DNA of 64,000 nt from Terriglobia bacterium (GCA_020073245.1 JAIQFQ010000001.1:356001-420000), one strand, 5' to 3'; numbered from the stretch's first letter, positions 44,113-54,247 are shown. Notes: a model not told the origin generated them from the letters alone. A program made the numbers and translations.

Positions 44113-45579
44113 CTACGGCGCGTAGCGGGACAGGTACTCCCTGACGCGGAGCTTTCGCGCCGTGTTCGCCGAAGACATGAACCGCACGGTGCCGAAGACG
44201 GGACGCTCCGGACCCCACGGGCGGTCGTAGCGCCCGAGGCACCACAGAATCCCGGAGGTCGAGTTCGGGTCCCGGCCATCCAGCGCCCAGCGGTTGTTGA
44301 GCTCCACCATCGTCTCAAGCGCCGCGCGCGGCGAGGGCGACCACTCCAGGATCTTCTTCCCCCACAGCATCCTCAGGTAGTTGTGGATCCGCCCCTCGAG
44401 CGTCAACTGCCGCTGGGCGGCGTTCCAGAGCTGGTCGTGCGTTCGCGCCTGCTCGAACTCGTCGGGAGAGTAGACGTGGGGGCGGGAATCGGCGGCGTGC
44501 TTGCCCAACGTCGCGAGCGCCCACGGCGGAAGCGACTCGTAGCTCTCGGCGTCGTCGCGCCTGGCCGCGAAGTTGAGGCCCAGCTCCCGCCAGGTCACGA
44601 CCTGGTCGAGGAACGCCTCCGCAGCCTCGCTCATCCCCCACCAACCGGTGCGCCTTCCCGTTGCCCGACGGGCGAGACGCTCCGCAGACCACCCCTCGCG
44701 CGACGCCACCGCCGCGAAAACCTCGTGGGCCGAGACGTGCCCGAAGTGGAGGTACGGCGAGAGGGCGCTCGAGGCGTCGTCGTCCGGGTGGTTGCGCGCC
44801 TCCGGGTACCGGTCGAGCCCGGCGCGCACGAAGCGCTCGAGCCGCGCCCGGCCCTCCGGGCTCCCGCCCGGAGTCCGCCCGACGGCCCCGACGGCGCGGT
44901 TCAACGGCAGCGAGGCGAGGAGGGAGATCGGGGATGCCAGCTCCTCCGGCGCCGTCGCCGGCCACCGCCGGAGGAGCTCGGCCGGGAGCGCGCTCAGGCG
45001 CGGCAGGTCGGAGCCCGACAGCGGATCGGAGGCCGGGAGCGCCCCGAGGTGCGCGGGCAGCTCCGCCTGCAGGAGCCGCCGGAACGCGAACGCGGTCGAG
45101 AACACCCGGTCGGTCGCAGCCAACGGCAGGAGCCCGTTGGAGTCCACGGCCTCCAGCAGCACCGGGACGCGGGGTGCGGCGGCGGCCAGCATCCGCGGCA
45201 GGAAGAACAACGGGGCGTCGTCGGCCACGACGACGCACGCCGACGCTGCGAGCGACTCGAGCAGCCCGCGCGCCGCCCCCGGCTCCGGCTCGACGTAGGG
45301 AAAGTACGCGGCCCCCGCGGCCTCGAACCGGCGACGGTTGACGGCCATCCCTTCGATCACGAAGGCGTGCAGGCGCTCGGAAGCCCACCGGTAGTCGCAG
45401 CGCAGCGCCTCGAGGACCACGAGCGGCCTGCCGAGCGAGCGGGCGTGCTCGACCGCGCGCTCCAGGGCGAAGTTCCACCCCGTCCGCCGGAACGCCGTCA
45501 TCCAGTACACGACGAAGGCGCCGCTCGCCCGGGCCGGGCGGTCGTTGCACGGGCGGACACGGACCGCGGGGACGGTCAC
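44113..45579 (-). CDS. phr: Class II (metazoan/plant-type) CPD photolyase
   Basis: A 488-residue flavoprotein that repairs cyclobutane pyrimidine dimers with blue light. Class II signatures: WMTAFRRTGWNFAL near the start, SPYLHFGHVSAHEV, LEGRIHNYLRMLWGKKILEWS, NNRWALDGRDPNSTSGILWCLGRYDRPWGPERPVFGTVRFMSS. GTG 45579 is used because upstream codons are non-conserved and read into the divergent promoter region. In many bacteria photolyases are part of the CarH/LitR light regulon; here the CarH gene is 14 kb away. Confidence 0.92.
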   Translation of the reverse strand: MTVPAVRVRPCNDRPARASGAFVVYWMTAFRRTGWNFALERAVEHARSLGRPLVVLEALRCDYRWASERLHAFVIEGMAVNRRRFEAAGAAYFPYVEPEPGAARGLLESLAASACVVVADDAPLFFLPRMLAAAAPRVPVLLEAVDSNGLLPLAATDRVFSTAFAFRRLLQAELPAHLGALPASDPLSGSDLPRLSALPAELLRRWPATAPEELASPISLLASLPLNRAVGAVGRTPGGSPEGRARLERFVRAGLDRYPEARNHPDDDASSALSPYLHFGHVSAHEVFAAVASREGWSAERLARRATGRRTGWWGMSEAAEAFLDQVVTWRELGLNFAARRDDAESYESLPPWALATLGKHAADSRPHVYSPDEFEQARTHDQLWNAAQRQLTLEGRIHNYLRMLWGKKILEWSPSPRAALETMVELNNRWALDGRDPNSTSGILWCLGRYDRPWGPERPVFGTVRFMSSANTARKLRVREYLSRYAP

Positions 45580-45770
45580 CGGCCGCCCCCGCTGCGGCCC
45601 CGTCGGACGGACCCGCGATCGAGGCAAATCATCGCCTGCGATTCTAGTGGCACCCCCGCCGGAACGTTCGCGCGGCGCGCGCGGTTGAACGTACGTCGGC
45701 GCGGGTGTGACGGTCCGCACCGGCGCCGGGCCCGGCGGTATGATCGGATCGTGATCGGACAGGAGCCACA
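45580..45770. promoter_or_regulatory. Divergent intergenic region, photolyase / glucose dehydrogenase
   Basis: The 191-bp gap holds promoters for both genes. On the plus side TATGAT lies about 30 bp before the ATG and is followed by the direct repeat GATCGGA/GATCGGA and the ribosome site AGGAG. On the minus side TAGAAT could be a -10. No clear CarH-like or other operator was recognised. Confidence 0.35.
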
Positions 45771-46883
45771 ATGAGAGCGGTCGCCGTGTTCCCCGCGCAG
45801 CGCCAGGTTCGGCTGGTTGAGCACCCCGAACCAGCCGTGGTGTCACCCACCGAGGTCAAGCTCCGGATGCTCGAGGTCGGCGTGTGCGGCACCGACCGCG
45901 AGATCGTGACGTTCCAGTACGGGACCCCGCCTGCGGGCGCCGAGTACCTGGTGATCGGCCACGAGTCGCTCGGCGAGGCGGTCGAGGTCGGGGCCTCGGT
46001 GACGCGGGTAAGGCCCGGCGACCTCGTCGTCCCGATGGTGCGGCGCCCGTGCCCGGACCCGACGTGCGCGCCGTGCCGCGCCGGGCGGCAGGACTTCTGC
46101 GCGTCCGGGGCGTTCACGGAGAGGGGAATCAGCGGCGCCCACGGTTTCATGACCGAGTTCGTGGTGGACGACGAGAAGTACATGAACGCCGTTCCGGCGG
46201 CCCTGAGAGGCGTGGCCGTGCTGACCGAGCCGCTCACGATCGCCGAGAAGGCGGTCGCCGAGGTTTGGAAAGTGCAGCAGCGCCTGCCGTGGACGCGGCC
46301 CGCGCGCGCCGGGCAGCCCCACAGCCGCGGCCAGCATGCGGTCGTCCTCGGAGCTGGGCCGGTCGGGCTGCTGGGCGCACTGCTTCTGGTGAACGCCGGA
46401 TTCGAGACGACGGTCTACTCGCGCGCCTCGGGGCCCCACGACAAGGCGGGCCTGGCGCGCTCGTTCGGGGCGAAGTACGTCGCGGCCGAATCCGTCACGA
46501 CGCGGCAGCTCGCCGAGCAAGTCGGGAACATCGACCTCGTGTACGAGGCGACCGGCGCCTCCCGGGTGGCGTTCGAGATGCTCGCGGCCCTGGGCACCAA
46601 CGGCGTCTTCGTCTTCACGGGCGTGCCCGGGCGGAAGGGCCCGGTCGAGGTGGACACCGACCTGATCATGCGCAACCTCGTCCTCGAGAACCAGATCGTT
46701 TTCGGGACGGTCAATGCGAACCGAGACGCGTACGAGGCCGCGATCCGACATCTCGGCACGTTCGCAGCACGGTGGCCGCAGGCGCTGCACCGGCTGATCA
46801 CGAGCCGGTCACCGCTCGGGGACGCCCCCGGTCTTCTCACGAGCGAGCCTACGGGGATCAAGAATGTCATCACCATTTCCTGA
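45771..46883 (+). CDS. gdh: Zinc-dependent glucose 1-dehydrogenase (archaeal-type MDR family)
   Basis: A 370-residue medium-chain dehydrogenase. Catalytic zinc site in VGVCGTDREI (Cys39) and IGHESLGE; four closely spaced cysteines (CPDPTCAPCRAGRQDFC) for the structural zinc; nucleotide loop VVLGAGPVGLLGALL. Overall similarity is to the Thermoplasma/Sulfolobus type that oxidises glucose to gluconolactone with NAD(P)+. AGGAG lies upstream of the ATG. The gene is followed after 24-48 bp by a GH63-like glucosidase, so the pair probably releases and oxidises glucose. Confidence 0.88.
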   Translation: MRAVAVFPAQRQVRLVEHPEPAVVSPTEVKLRMLEVGVCGTDREIVTFQYGTPPAGAEYLVIGHESLGEAVEVGASVTRVRPGDLVVPMVRRPCPDPTCAPCRAGRQDFCASGAFTERGISGAHGFMTEFVVDDEKYMNAVPAALRGVAVLTEPLTIAEKAVAEVWKVQQRLPWTRPARAGQPHSRGQHAVVLGAGPVGLLGALLLVNAGFETTVYSRASGPHDKAGLARSFGAKYVAAESVTTRQLAEQVGNIDLVYEATGASRVAFEMLAALGTNGVFVFTGVPGRKGPVEVDTDLIMRNLVLENQIVFGTVNANRDAYEAAIRHLGTFAARWPQALHRLITSRSPLGDAPGLLTSEPTGIKNVITIS

Positions 46884-46931
46884 GGCGCGGCGAGCTGCTA
46901 CGATTGCATGCGCCCGCGGAGCCGGTCGCGA

Positions 46932-49625
46932 GTGAGCGGCCAACGGATCCGCGCCGCCGCCGAGGAAACGCGTCTCGCCGAGGACGCGCGCCGGGAGCGC
47001 AACTGGAAGCGCTGGGGGCCCTACCTTTCCGAGCGACAGTGGGGGACCGTTCGGGAGGATTACTCCGCCGACGGTGATGCCTGGGCCCACTTTCCGCACG
47101 ACCACGCCCGCAGCCGTGTCTACCGCTGGGGAGAGGACGGCCTGCTCGGGATCTGCGATCGCGAGGCCCGTCTGTGCTTCGCGCTCGCACTCTGGAACGG
47201 CCGCGACCCCATCCTCAAGGAGCGCCTCTTCGGCCTGGCCAACGGTGAGGGCAACCACGGCGAGGACGTCAAGGAGAGCTACTTCTTCCTCGATGCCACG
47301 CCGACCGCGTCCTACCTCAAGGCGCTCTACCTCTACCCCCAGGCCGAGTTCCCGTACGAACGCCTGCGCGAGGAGAACCGGCGCCGGGGGCGCGGCGAGC
47401 CCGAGTACGAGCTCGTCGACACGGGCGTGCTGGACAGCGGCGTCTTCGACGTCCTTGTCGAATACGCCAAGGTATCCCCCGATGACGTCCTCTGCCGCAT
47501 CACCGTGACGAACCGCGGCCCGCGGACCGAGACCCTCCACCTGCTGCCGACGCTCTGGTTCCGCAACACCTGGAGCTGGGGCCTCGCTGGCGACGAGTAC
47601 CCTCCGAGACCGACGATACAAGCCCTGGACGAACTCTCGCTCGCCGCCGAGCACGCGACGCTCGGCCGCAGAGTGCTGGCCGTCGGCCGCGGACCCGATG
47701 GGCGACCTCCGGTCCTGCTGTTCACCGACAACGAGACCAACGAACTGCGCCTGTGGGGCCGTCCCAACCGGACGCCGTTCGTGAAGGACGCGTTCCACGA
47801 TGCGGTCGTACGAGGTCTCGGGGCGGCGGTCAACCCCGACCGAGTCGGCACCAAAGCCGCCGCGCACTACCGTCTCACGCTCCCGCCGGGCGGCTCCGCG
47901 GAGGTCCGGCTCCGGCTCGGGCCCGCCGACGAGTTGCCGGAAGATCCGCTCGGAGCAGGGTTCGTCGCGACGTTCGCGCACCGCATCGCGGAAGCCGACG
48001 AATTCTATGCCGGAGTCATCCCCCCGGAACTCGACGAGACCGAGCGCGGAGTGGCGCACCAGGCGTACGCCGGGCTTCTGTGGTCGAAGCAGTTCTACAA
48101 CCTGGTGGTCGCCGAGTGGCTCGAGGGCGATCCCGCACAGCCACCGCCTCCCGACACGCATCGAGCGAGGCGCAACGCGGACTGGCCTTACTTCCACGCC
48201 CGCGACGTGCTGTCGATGCCGGACACGTGGGAGTACCCGTGGTTCGCGGCCTGGGACCTCGCCTTCCACATGCTGCCGATGGCACGCGTCGACCCCGAGT
48301 TCGCCAAGGCTCAGCTGCTGCTGCTCCTGCGCGAGTGGTACATGCACCCGAACGGGCAGCTCCCGGCGTACGAGTGGGGGTTCGACGACGTCAACCCGCC
48401 CCTGCACGCGTGGGCCGCTTGGCGCGTGTACAAGCTGACCGGCCAGCGCGGGCGCCGCGACAGGCTCTTCCTCGAGCGTGCCTTCCAGAAGCTGCTCCTC
48501 ACCTTCACCTGGTGGGTGAACCGAAAGGACATCGAGGGGAAGAACCTGTTCGGCGGAGGGTTTCTCGGCCTCGACAACATCGGGGTCTTCGATCGCTCGC
48601 GGCCGCTGCCTGGCGGCGGCGCGCTGGAGCAGGCCGACGGCACCTCCTGGATGGCGTTCTTCTGCGGCACCATGCTCTCGATCGCGCTCGAGTTGGCGTC
48701 GGAGGATCCCGCGTACGAGGACGTCGCCTCCAAGTTCTTCGAGCACTACGTCGCGATCGCCGACGCCACCAACGGTCTGGGCGGGACCGGGCTCTGGGAC
48801 GAGAAGGACGGCTTCTATTACGATCAGGTCCACATCGACGGCCAGCACCTCCCGATTCGGCTGCGCTCCATGGTCGGCCTCGTCCCCCTGTTCGCCTGCG
48901 AGGTCCTGGACCAGGAGGTGATCGACCGGCTCCCGGGGTTCGCCAAACGCATGCGCTGGTTCTTGGAGCACCGCGCCGACCTCGCCGGTCGGATCACCTG
49001 CATGGGGTGCCGGTCGGGCGGCCGGCGGCGGCTGCTCGCGATCCCGAGCCGGGATCGGCTGCTGCGCGTCCTCCGCGTCCTGCTCGACGAGCGCGAGTTC
49101 CTCTCGCCGTTCGGCATCCGCTCCCTTTCGCGCATCTATGCGGAGCGCCCGTTCACGTTCGAACTCGTCGGCGTGACCCACACCGTGGCTTACACCCCCG
49201 GCGAGTCGGACAGCCCGATGTTCGGCGGCAACTCCAACTGGCGCGGGCCCGTCTGGTTTCCGGTCAACTTCCTGCTGATCGAGGCGCTCGAGCGCTACCA
49301 CCACTTCTACGGGAACGACCTCCTGGTAGAGTGCCCCACCGGCTCCGGGACGCTGATGACCCTCAGACAGGCGGCGGGCGAGATCGCGCGTCGCCTCGTC
49401 CGCATCTTCCTGCCAGACGGCTCAGGGGCCCGGCCGTTCCACGGCGACGACCGGCGCTTCGCAGACGATCCCGACCGGCGCGACCTGGTCCTGTTCCACG
49501 AGTATTTCCACGGCGACACCGGCCGCGGATGCGGCGCCTCCCACCAGACCGGGTGGACGGCTCTGGTGACGCACTGTCTGGAGATCGTGGCGGCGGAGAA
49601 CGCCGGTCGCCAGAGGAAGGTCTGA
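46932..49625 (+). CDS. GH63-like glucosidase (MGH1-type)
   Basis: An 897-residue cytoplasmic enzyme (no signal peptide). It has a beta-rich N-terminal domain (residues 1-330) and an (alpha/alpha)6 barrel with [26 protein letters not shown], where Asp is the expected acid, [39 protein letters not shown] and, near the end, [15 protein letters not shown]. This matches bacterial relatives of eukaryotic processing glucosidase I (GH63), which act on alpha-glucosides such as trehalose, kojibiose or glucosylglycerate. GTG 46932 is ten bases after GGAG; ATG 46908 is the alternative. Substrate not decided. Confidence 0.85.
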   Translation: MSGQRIRAAAEETRLAEDARRERNWKRWGPYLSERQWGTVREDYSADGDAWAHFPHDHARSRVYRWGEDGLLGICDREARLCFALALWNGRDPILKERLFGLANGEGNHGEDVKESYFFLDATPTASYLKALYLYPQAEFPYERLREENRRRGRGEPEYELVDTGVLDSGVFDVLVEYAKVSPDDVLCRITVTNRGPRTETLHLLPTLWFRNTWSWGLAGDEYPPRPTIQALDELSLAAEHATLGRRVLAVGRGPDGRPPVLLFTDNETNELRLWGRPNRTPFVKDAFHDAVVRGLGAAVNPDRVGTKAAAHYRLTLPPGGSAEVRLRLGPADELPEDPLGAGFVATFAHRIAEADEFYAGVIPPELDETERGVAHQAYAGLLWSKQFYNLVVAEWLEGDPAQPPPPDTHRARRNADWPYFHARDVLSMPDTWEYPWFAAWDLAFHMLPMARVDPEFAKAQLLLLLREWYMHPNGQLPAYEWGFDDVNPPLHAWAAWRVYKLTGQRGRRDRLFLERAFQKLLLTFTWWVNRKDIEGKNLFGGGFLGLDNIGVFDRSRPLPGGGALEQADGTSWMAFFCGTMLSIALELASEDPAYEDVASKFFEHYVAIADATNGLGGTGLWDEKDGFYYDQVHIDGQHLPIRLRSMVGLVPLFACEVLDQEVIDRLPGFAKRMRWFLEHRADLAGRITCMGCRSGGRRRLLAIPSRDRLLRVLRVLLDEREFLSPFGIRSLSRIYAERPFTFELVGVTHTVAYTPGESDSPMFGGNSNWRGPVWFPVNFLLIEALERYHHFYGNDLLVECPTGSGTLMTLRQAAGEIARRLVRIFLPDGSGARPFHGDDRRFADDPDRRDLVLFHEYFHGDTGRGCGASHQTGWTALVTHCLEIVAAENAGRQRKV

Positions 49626-49653
49626 TCGCGAGAGGCCATGGCGACTCGCTTTC

Positions 49654-49683
49654 GGGCCGGGCCGAGGTAACTTCGCCCGGCCC
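49654..49683 (+). terminator. GC-rich hairpin after the glucosidase gene
   Basis: GGGCCGGGC (49654-49662) pairs perfectly with GCCCGGCCC (49675-49683) over a 12-base loop, 29 bases after the stop. No T-run follows. TACAAT at 49690-49695 just downstream may be the -10 of the adaptor operon. Confidence 0.5.
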
Positions 49684-49754
49684 CACGCGTACAATTGCGG
49701 GACTCGGCGGACGCACGAGATGGCCGGCAGTGAGGCCTGGCGGAGGAATTCGGT

Positions 49755-51038
49755 ATGACGAGGCGTACGAAGATCATCATCGGGGTCGCGCTGGCGGTCG
49801 TGATCGTGGCCGTCGTGGCGGCGATCGTGGGCAGCAAGAAGAAGGGCATCCAGGTGCGCACCGCCAAGGTCGCGCGCAAGGATCTGGTCCAACTCGTGAC
49901 CGCCAACGGCACCGTGCAGGCCAAGACCAAGGTCGAGCTGTCGGCCAACATCATGGGTCAGGTGACCGCGCTCAACGTCCAGGAAGGCGACCGGGTGAAG
50001 AAGGGTGATCTGTTGGCCGTCATCGATCAGGCCCGTTACGCCGCCGCGGTCAACAGCGCCCAGTCCAGCCGACAGGCACTCGAGGCCGAGCTCGTGCGCT
50101 CCAGCGAGGCGGCCGCCCAGGCCAAACGCGATATGGAGCGCGCCGAGCAACAGTTCAAGGACGGGATCCTCGCCGAGGCCGACCACGAGCGCGCCCGCAG
50201 CACCTACGACCAAGCGGTGGCGTCGGCCCGGCGGGCCGAGCGCCAGGTCGAGCAGGCTCGCGCCGATCTCGCGTCCGCTCAGGACTCACTGGAAAAGACC
50301 GAGATCCGCGCGCCGATGGACGGCATCGTCACGCGGCGCAACATCGAGAAAGGCGAGGTGATCGTCACCGGCACCATGAACAACCCCGGGACGGTGCTCA
50401 TGACGGTCTCCGACATGTCCACGATCGAGGCCGTGCTCGAGGTCGACCAGACCGACGTGCCGCAGCTGCGCATCGGCCAGAAGGCCGACGTGCGGATCGA
50501 CGCATTCCCGGACGACAAGTTCCCGGGTGAGGTCTCGGAGATCGGGTCGAGTCCGATCCAGGGCACCTCGGCGCTCGGTGGCGCGGCGACAGGCACCGAC
50601 TACACCGTCAAGGTGACGCTGCTCAAGCACCCCGAGAGGATCCGGCCAGGCCTCACGGTCACCGCCGACATCACGACGGCGACCCAGACGAATACCTTGA
50701 CGGTCCCGATTGGCGCCCTCGTGCTACGACAGCCGGATGCCAAGGGCACGCCCACCCCGGTTCCCGCCTCCGGCGAGGCGCCCGGCAGCACGTCCGTGAA
50801 GAAGGCGTCGGTGGCGTCCCGCGGCCGCGAGATCGAGGGTGTCTACGTCATCGCAGTCAAGAAGGCCGAGTTCCGGCCCGTCAAGACCGGAGTTCGGGGC
50901 GAACTCGACGTCGAGATCGCCGACGGCCTCAAGGAGGGTGATGAGATCGTGATCGGACCCTTCCGTGCGCTCCGCGACCTGACGCCGGGGGCGCAGGTGG
51001 TGATTGACAACACTCCCGGCGGAGGTCCGCAGGGTTGA
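49755..51038 (+). CDS. HlyD/MacA-family periplasmic adaptor
   Basis: A 427-residue protein with one N-terminal membrane helix (IIIGVALAVVIVAVVAAIVG). The lipoyl halves are GQVTALNVQEGDRVKKGDLLAVID and APMDGIVTRRNIEKGEVI, split by a coiled coil (about 95-185). Beta-barrel and membrane-proximal domains follow. A 45-residue insert rich in Pro/Ser/Lys lies near 330-360. GGAGGAA is a strong ribosome site. It is the membrane-fusion component for the two permeases that follow and would bridge to an outer-membrane channel encoded elsewhere. Confidence 0.9.
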   Translation: MTRRTKIIIGVALAVVIVAVVAAIVGSKKKGIQVRTAKVARKDLVQLVTANGTVQAKTKVELSANIMGQVTALNVQEGDRVKKGDLLAVIDQARYAAAVNSAQSSRQALEAELVRSSEAAAQAKRDMERAEQQFKDGILAEADHERARSTYDQAVASARRAERQVEQARADLASAQDSLEKTEIRAPMDGIVTRRNIEKGEVIVTGTMNNPGTVLMTVSDMSTIEAVLEVDQTDVPQLRIGQKADVRIDAFPDDKFPGEVSEIGSSPIQGTSALGGAATGTDYTVKVTLLKHPERIRPGLTVTADITTATQTNTLTVPIGALVLRQPDAKGTPTPVPASGEAPGSTSVKKASVASRGREIEGVYVIAVKKAEFRPVKTGVRGELDVEIADGLKEGDEIVIGPFRALRDLTPGAQVVIDNTPGGGPQG

Positions 51039-51081
51039 CGGCGATGAGAGGCCCGAAACACCGTCCGGAGCACGAGCCCTC

Positions 51082-52299
51082 ATGATCCTCGAGGACATCG
51101 CTCGAATCGGGCTCGGGTCGCTGACCGCCCACAAGCTGCGTTCGGCGCTGAACCTGCTCGGAATCATTATCGCGGTGGCGACGATCGTGGCCGTGATATC
51201 GGTCGTTTCGGGCCTCAACAAGTATGCCGCCGACGTGATCTCTGGCCTCGGTCCCAACACCTTGATATTCACGAAGTTCGGGATCATCAGGAGCCGCGAG
51301 GCGTTCCTCGACGCGCTCAAGCGTAAGGACATCTCCAACGACGATCTGGAGGCCGTGCGCCGCCTCGTACCCCAGGCGCGACGCGTGGCCGGGCGGGTGT
51401 TCTCCACGCACCCGGTCTACGCCGGGGGCCACCGCCTGGCGGACACGTTCGTTCTCGGTGCCGAGTACGAGCTTCCGTGGATGATCGGGCTCGAGCTCCA
51501 GGACGGGCGGTTCTTCACCGAGAACGAGGCCGACGCCGCGCGTGCGGTCGCGGTGATCGGATGGGACATCAAAGACGAACTGTTCCCCCACGAGGACCCC
51601 CTGGGGCGCGAGATCAAGGTCGAGGGAAGGCCGTTCCGCATCATCGGGACGATGGCCAAGCAGGGGAGCACCTTCGGCCAGAGCCAGGACCGATTTGTCC
51701 TGATGCCTCTGGCGGCGTACCAGCACGCCTTCGGAATCACCCGCAGCCTCGACATCTTCGTCGAGGTCCCCGACGCCGCCTCCAGCCAGGCAGTCGAGGA
51801 CGCGGTTCGGCTCGTCCTGCGCTCGCGCCGCGGCACGCCGTTCTCCGCCCCGGACCCGTTCGGCATCGTCGACGCAGACGCCCTGAACATCCTTTGGAAG
51901 AGCATCACGTTCTCCGCGTTTGCGCTGGTGATCTGGATCTCTTCGATCTCGCTGGTGGTCGGCGGTGTCGCGATCGCCAACACGATGTTCGCCTCGATCG
52001 TCGAGCGAACCCGCGAGATCGGCCTCCGCAAGGCGCTCGGCGCCCGCCGCCGGGACCTTCACCGCCAGTTCCTCTTCGAAGCGGTGGCGCAGAGCTTCGT
52101 CGGAGGCGTCATCGGGGTGCTGCTGGGATGGCTGGTGGCGCTGGCGGTCGGACACTTTAGCCCGTTCCCTGCCCGAGTGACCCCGTTCCTGGTCGGCACG
52201 GGCCTCACCGTGGCGACGTTCTCCGGGCTCCTGGCGGGCTGGCTGCCGGCGATGCGCGCCGCCCGTCTCGACCCGATCGTCGCCCTCCGGGAGGACTGA
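51082..52299 (+). CDS. MacB-like ABC transporter permease, copy 1
   Basis: A 405-residue FtsX-superfamily permease. First membrane helix near 20-45 (SALNLLGIIIAVATIVAVISVV), a large periplasmic MacB-PCD domain (about 45-270), then three helices containing the conserved FtsX motif (MFASIVERTREIGLRKALGARRRDLHRQFLFEAV). No ATPase domain is fused. The ATG at 51082 has GGAG upstream; it starts 43 bases after the adaptor stop. Confidence 0.88.
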   Translation: MILEDIARIGLGSLTAHKLRSALNLLGIIIAVATIVAVISVVSGLNKYAADVISGLGPNTLIFTKFGIIRSREAFLDALKRKDISNDDLEAVRRLVPQARRVAGRVFSTHPVYAGGHRLADTFVLGAEYELPWMIGLELQDGRFFTENEADAARAVAVIGWDIKDELFPHEDPLGREIKVEGRPFRIIGTMAKQGSTFGQSQDRFVLMPLAAYQHAFGITRSLDIFVEVPDAASSQAVEDAVRLVLRSRRGTPFSAPDPFGIVDADALNILWKSITFSAFALVIWISSISLVVGGVAIANTMFASIVERTREIGLRKALGARRRDLHRQFLFEAVAQSFVGGVIGVLLGWLVALAVGHFSPFPARVTPFLVGTGLTVATFSGLLAGWLPAMRAARLDPIVALRED

Positions 52300-52320
52300 G
52301 TGATGGCGAGCGTCCTCTTG

Positions 52321-52390
52321 CTCCTCTGCCCCTCTGCCCCTTTGCCCCTCTGCCGATCTCTACGGACCACGGTCCACGGTCCACGGTCCA
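52321..52390. repeat. Octamer array followed by heptamer array
   Basis: Four 8-bp units of CCCCTCTG type (52321-52352) are followed by four 7-bp units CGGACCA/CGGTCCA (52363-52390). They fill the 110-bp gap between the two permease genes, and the second permease starts only 19 bp later. Confidence 0.65.
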
Positions 52391-52409
52391 CGGGCGGGCG
52401 GGGGCTGGC

Positions 52410-53678
52410 ATGAGCCGCTGGGACAGGCTCGTCGCCGAGCGCCGCGAGAACGTTCTCGCGGCGCTCCGGGCGATCCGCGAGCAGAAGCTGCGCTCCTTCC
52501 TCACCTGTCTTGGCATCATCATCGGCGTCGGGACCGTCATTGTCATGGTCTCGCTCGTGCAGGGGTTCAACAGCAGCTTCATCGCCCAGTTCCAGAACTT
52601 CGGGGCGACCCTCGTGCAGTTCCAGCGCCTCGACGACCGCTTCGGAGGGGGCGGTCCGCTGCCCGAGGAGCAGCGCCTCCGCCCCGTTCTGACACTCGAC
52701 GATGCCGAGGCGATCCGTCGCTACGCGCCAGCCATCGCGTTCGTGTCCCCCGAGCGGTGGAACATCAACAACAGCAACGTGGAGGTGCGCTACCGAGGGA
52801 GCCGCACCAACAACGCCACCGTTGGGGGCGTCACCCACACGTACCCCGACGCCAACAACCACTTCGTCGAGCACGGCCGCTTCTTCACGGCCGGCGAGGA
52901 GCTGCACTCCGCGCCTGTGGCGGTGATCGGCACGGGGATCGTGGAGGCGCTGTTCCCCCATACCGACCCGCTCGGGCGCGAGATCGAGATCAACGGCCGC
53001 CCCTTCCGTGTCCTCGGCGTGATGGAGAAGAAGGGCGGCCTCTTCGACTCGGGCACCGACCAGCAAATCGAGATCCCGGTCGGTTACTTCGACCGCATCT
53101 GGCCCGACGTGAAGCGCACGTACGGTTGCGTCATCGCGACCGTGCCCAGGAAACCGGAGTGGGTGGACCTTGCGATCGAGCAGGGGACCCAGATCCTGCG
53201 CGACCGCCGCGGCCTGCGGTTCTCCCAGCCGAACAACTTCGGGATCCGGACACCCGAACGCACGATACGAACGTTCCGGCAGATCACCGGAGGAGTGTCC
53301 GCCGCGATGCTCGTGATCGCCGGGATCTCGCTCATAATCGGCGGTGTCGGCGTGATGAACATCATGCTCATGAACGTCACCCAGCGCACCCGTGAGATCG
53401 GCGTGCGGCGCGCCCTCGGCGCCCGCCGGTCCGATATCCGTCAGCAGTTCGTCACCGAGGCGATAACGCTCTCCCTCGTGGGCGGCGCGACGGGGGTGGC
53501 GGTCGGCATCGGGATGTCCCACGTCGTTGGGCTGGTCAGCCCCTTCCCCACAAGCATCTCGGTGTGGGCGATCGTGGCCGGGCTCGCCGTGTCGGGCCTG
53601 GTCGGCTTCTTCTTCGGCACGTACCCCGCGTACAAGGCCGCACGGCTCGACCCGATCGAGGCGCTGAGGTACGAGTAG
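52410..53678 (+). CDS. MacB-like ABC transporter permease, copy 2
   Basis: A 422-residue paralogue of the preceding permease: helix FLTCLGIIIGVGTVIVMVSLV near 35, periplasmic MacB-PCD domain, and MLMNVTQRTREIGVRRALGARRSDIRQQFVTEA before the last helices, ending AARLDPIEALRYE. The two permeases would form a heterodimer. A partner ATPase is missing from this operon; the ATPase at 60217 has its own permease. Followed by a heptamer repeat and a convergent gene. Confidence 0.9.
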   Translation: MSRWDRLVAERRENVLAALRAIREQKLRSFLTCLGIIIGVGTVIVMVSLVQGFNSSFIAQFQNFGATLVQFQRLDDRFGGGGPLPEEQRLRPVLTLDDAEAIRRYAPAIAFVSPERWNINNSNVEVRYRGSRTNNATVGGVTHTYPDANNHFVEHGRFFTAGEELHSAPVAVIGTGIVEALFPHTDPLGREIEINGRPFRVLGVMEKKGGLFDSGTDQQIEIPVGYFDRIWPDVKRTYGCVIATVPRKPEWVDLAIEQGTQILRDRRGLRFSQPNNFGIRTPERTIRTFRQITGGVSAAMLVIAGISLIIGGVGVMNIMLMNVTQRTREIGVRRALGARRSDIRQQFVTEAITLSLVGGATGVAVGIGMSHVVGLVSPFPTSISVWAIVAGLAVSGLVGFFFGTYPAYKAARLDPIEALRYE

Positions 53679-53696
53679 CACTGAAGAGACCTGGCT

Positions 53697-53724
53697 CGTG
53701 GTCCGTGGTCCGTGGTCCGTGGTC
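53697..53724 (+). repeat. Four-unit perfect heptamer repeat (CGTGGTC)
   Basis: CGTGGTC is repeated four times without a mismatch in the 100-bp gap between convergent genes, 18 bp after the permease stop. It is the most regular member of the repeat family in this window and the reverse-complement type of the array at 52363. Confidence 0.75.
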
Positions 53725-53778
53725 CGCAAGGACGAAACACGCAGGGTTGAGGCGGGTTCCCCGTAGGCACGCAGCCGG

Positions 53779-54216
53779 TTAGGGCGAGGACGCCGGGGTC
53801 GCGACCGCGGTCACGTCGATGACCGGTCCCTCACCCGCCTCCCACACCAGGAACTCGTTGAGGTCCTTCCGCACGCGGCTGACCACCCACGCGAGCACCG
53901 CGGCGTCGTCCACGAACCCGATCACCGGGATGAAGTCGGGGATCGCGTCAAGCGGGTCGAGGAAGTAGATCGCCGCCGCGACCGCCGCAATCAAGGAGCG
54001 CCTGGGCAGATGGCGGTAGCGGCCGGTCACGGCCGCGCGCGCCATCCGAACCAGCGCGCTGGCATCGTATGCGACCGCGGTCAGCGATCTGCCGGGGTGC
54101 TGCAGTGCAGCGGCAGCGGCGGCGAACAGACGACCCAGCGGACGGTTGCGGGTCACCATCGTGGCCGCTCGCCGCACGGCCCTCCGGAAGAACACATCGC
54201 TCGACCTCGTCGTCAT
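53779..54216 (-). CDS. YkvA-like DUF1232 membrane protein
   Basis: A 145-residue protein with the DUF1232 core IAAVAAAIYFLDPLDAIPDFIPVIGFVDDAAVLAWVV in residues 75-115 and a basic N-terminal region. The motif DPxDxIPDxIPxxGxxDD is diagnostic. Function unknown. Confidence 0.85.
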   Translation of the reverse strand: MTTRSSDVFFRRAVRRAATMVTRNRPLGRLFAAAAAALQHPGRSLTAVAYDASALVRMARAAVTGRYRHLPRRSLIAAVAAAIYFLDPLDAIPDFIPVIGFVDDAAVLAWVVSRVRKDLNEFLVWEAGEGPVIDVTAVATPASSP

Positions 54217-54247
54217 GCGCCGAGTTTACCCCTGCAGGGCAGTTTGG

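Noticed and set aside
46809-49304. Minus-strand open frame of 831 codons opposite the GH63-like gene
   Set aside because: Composition is that of antisense GC-rich code with no recognisable domain; the plus strand has GH63 motifs throughout.
53697-53724. CRISPR array
   Set aside because: Units are 7 bp with no spacers; the repeats are simple tandem arrays.
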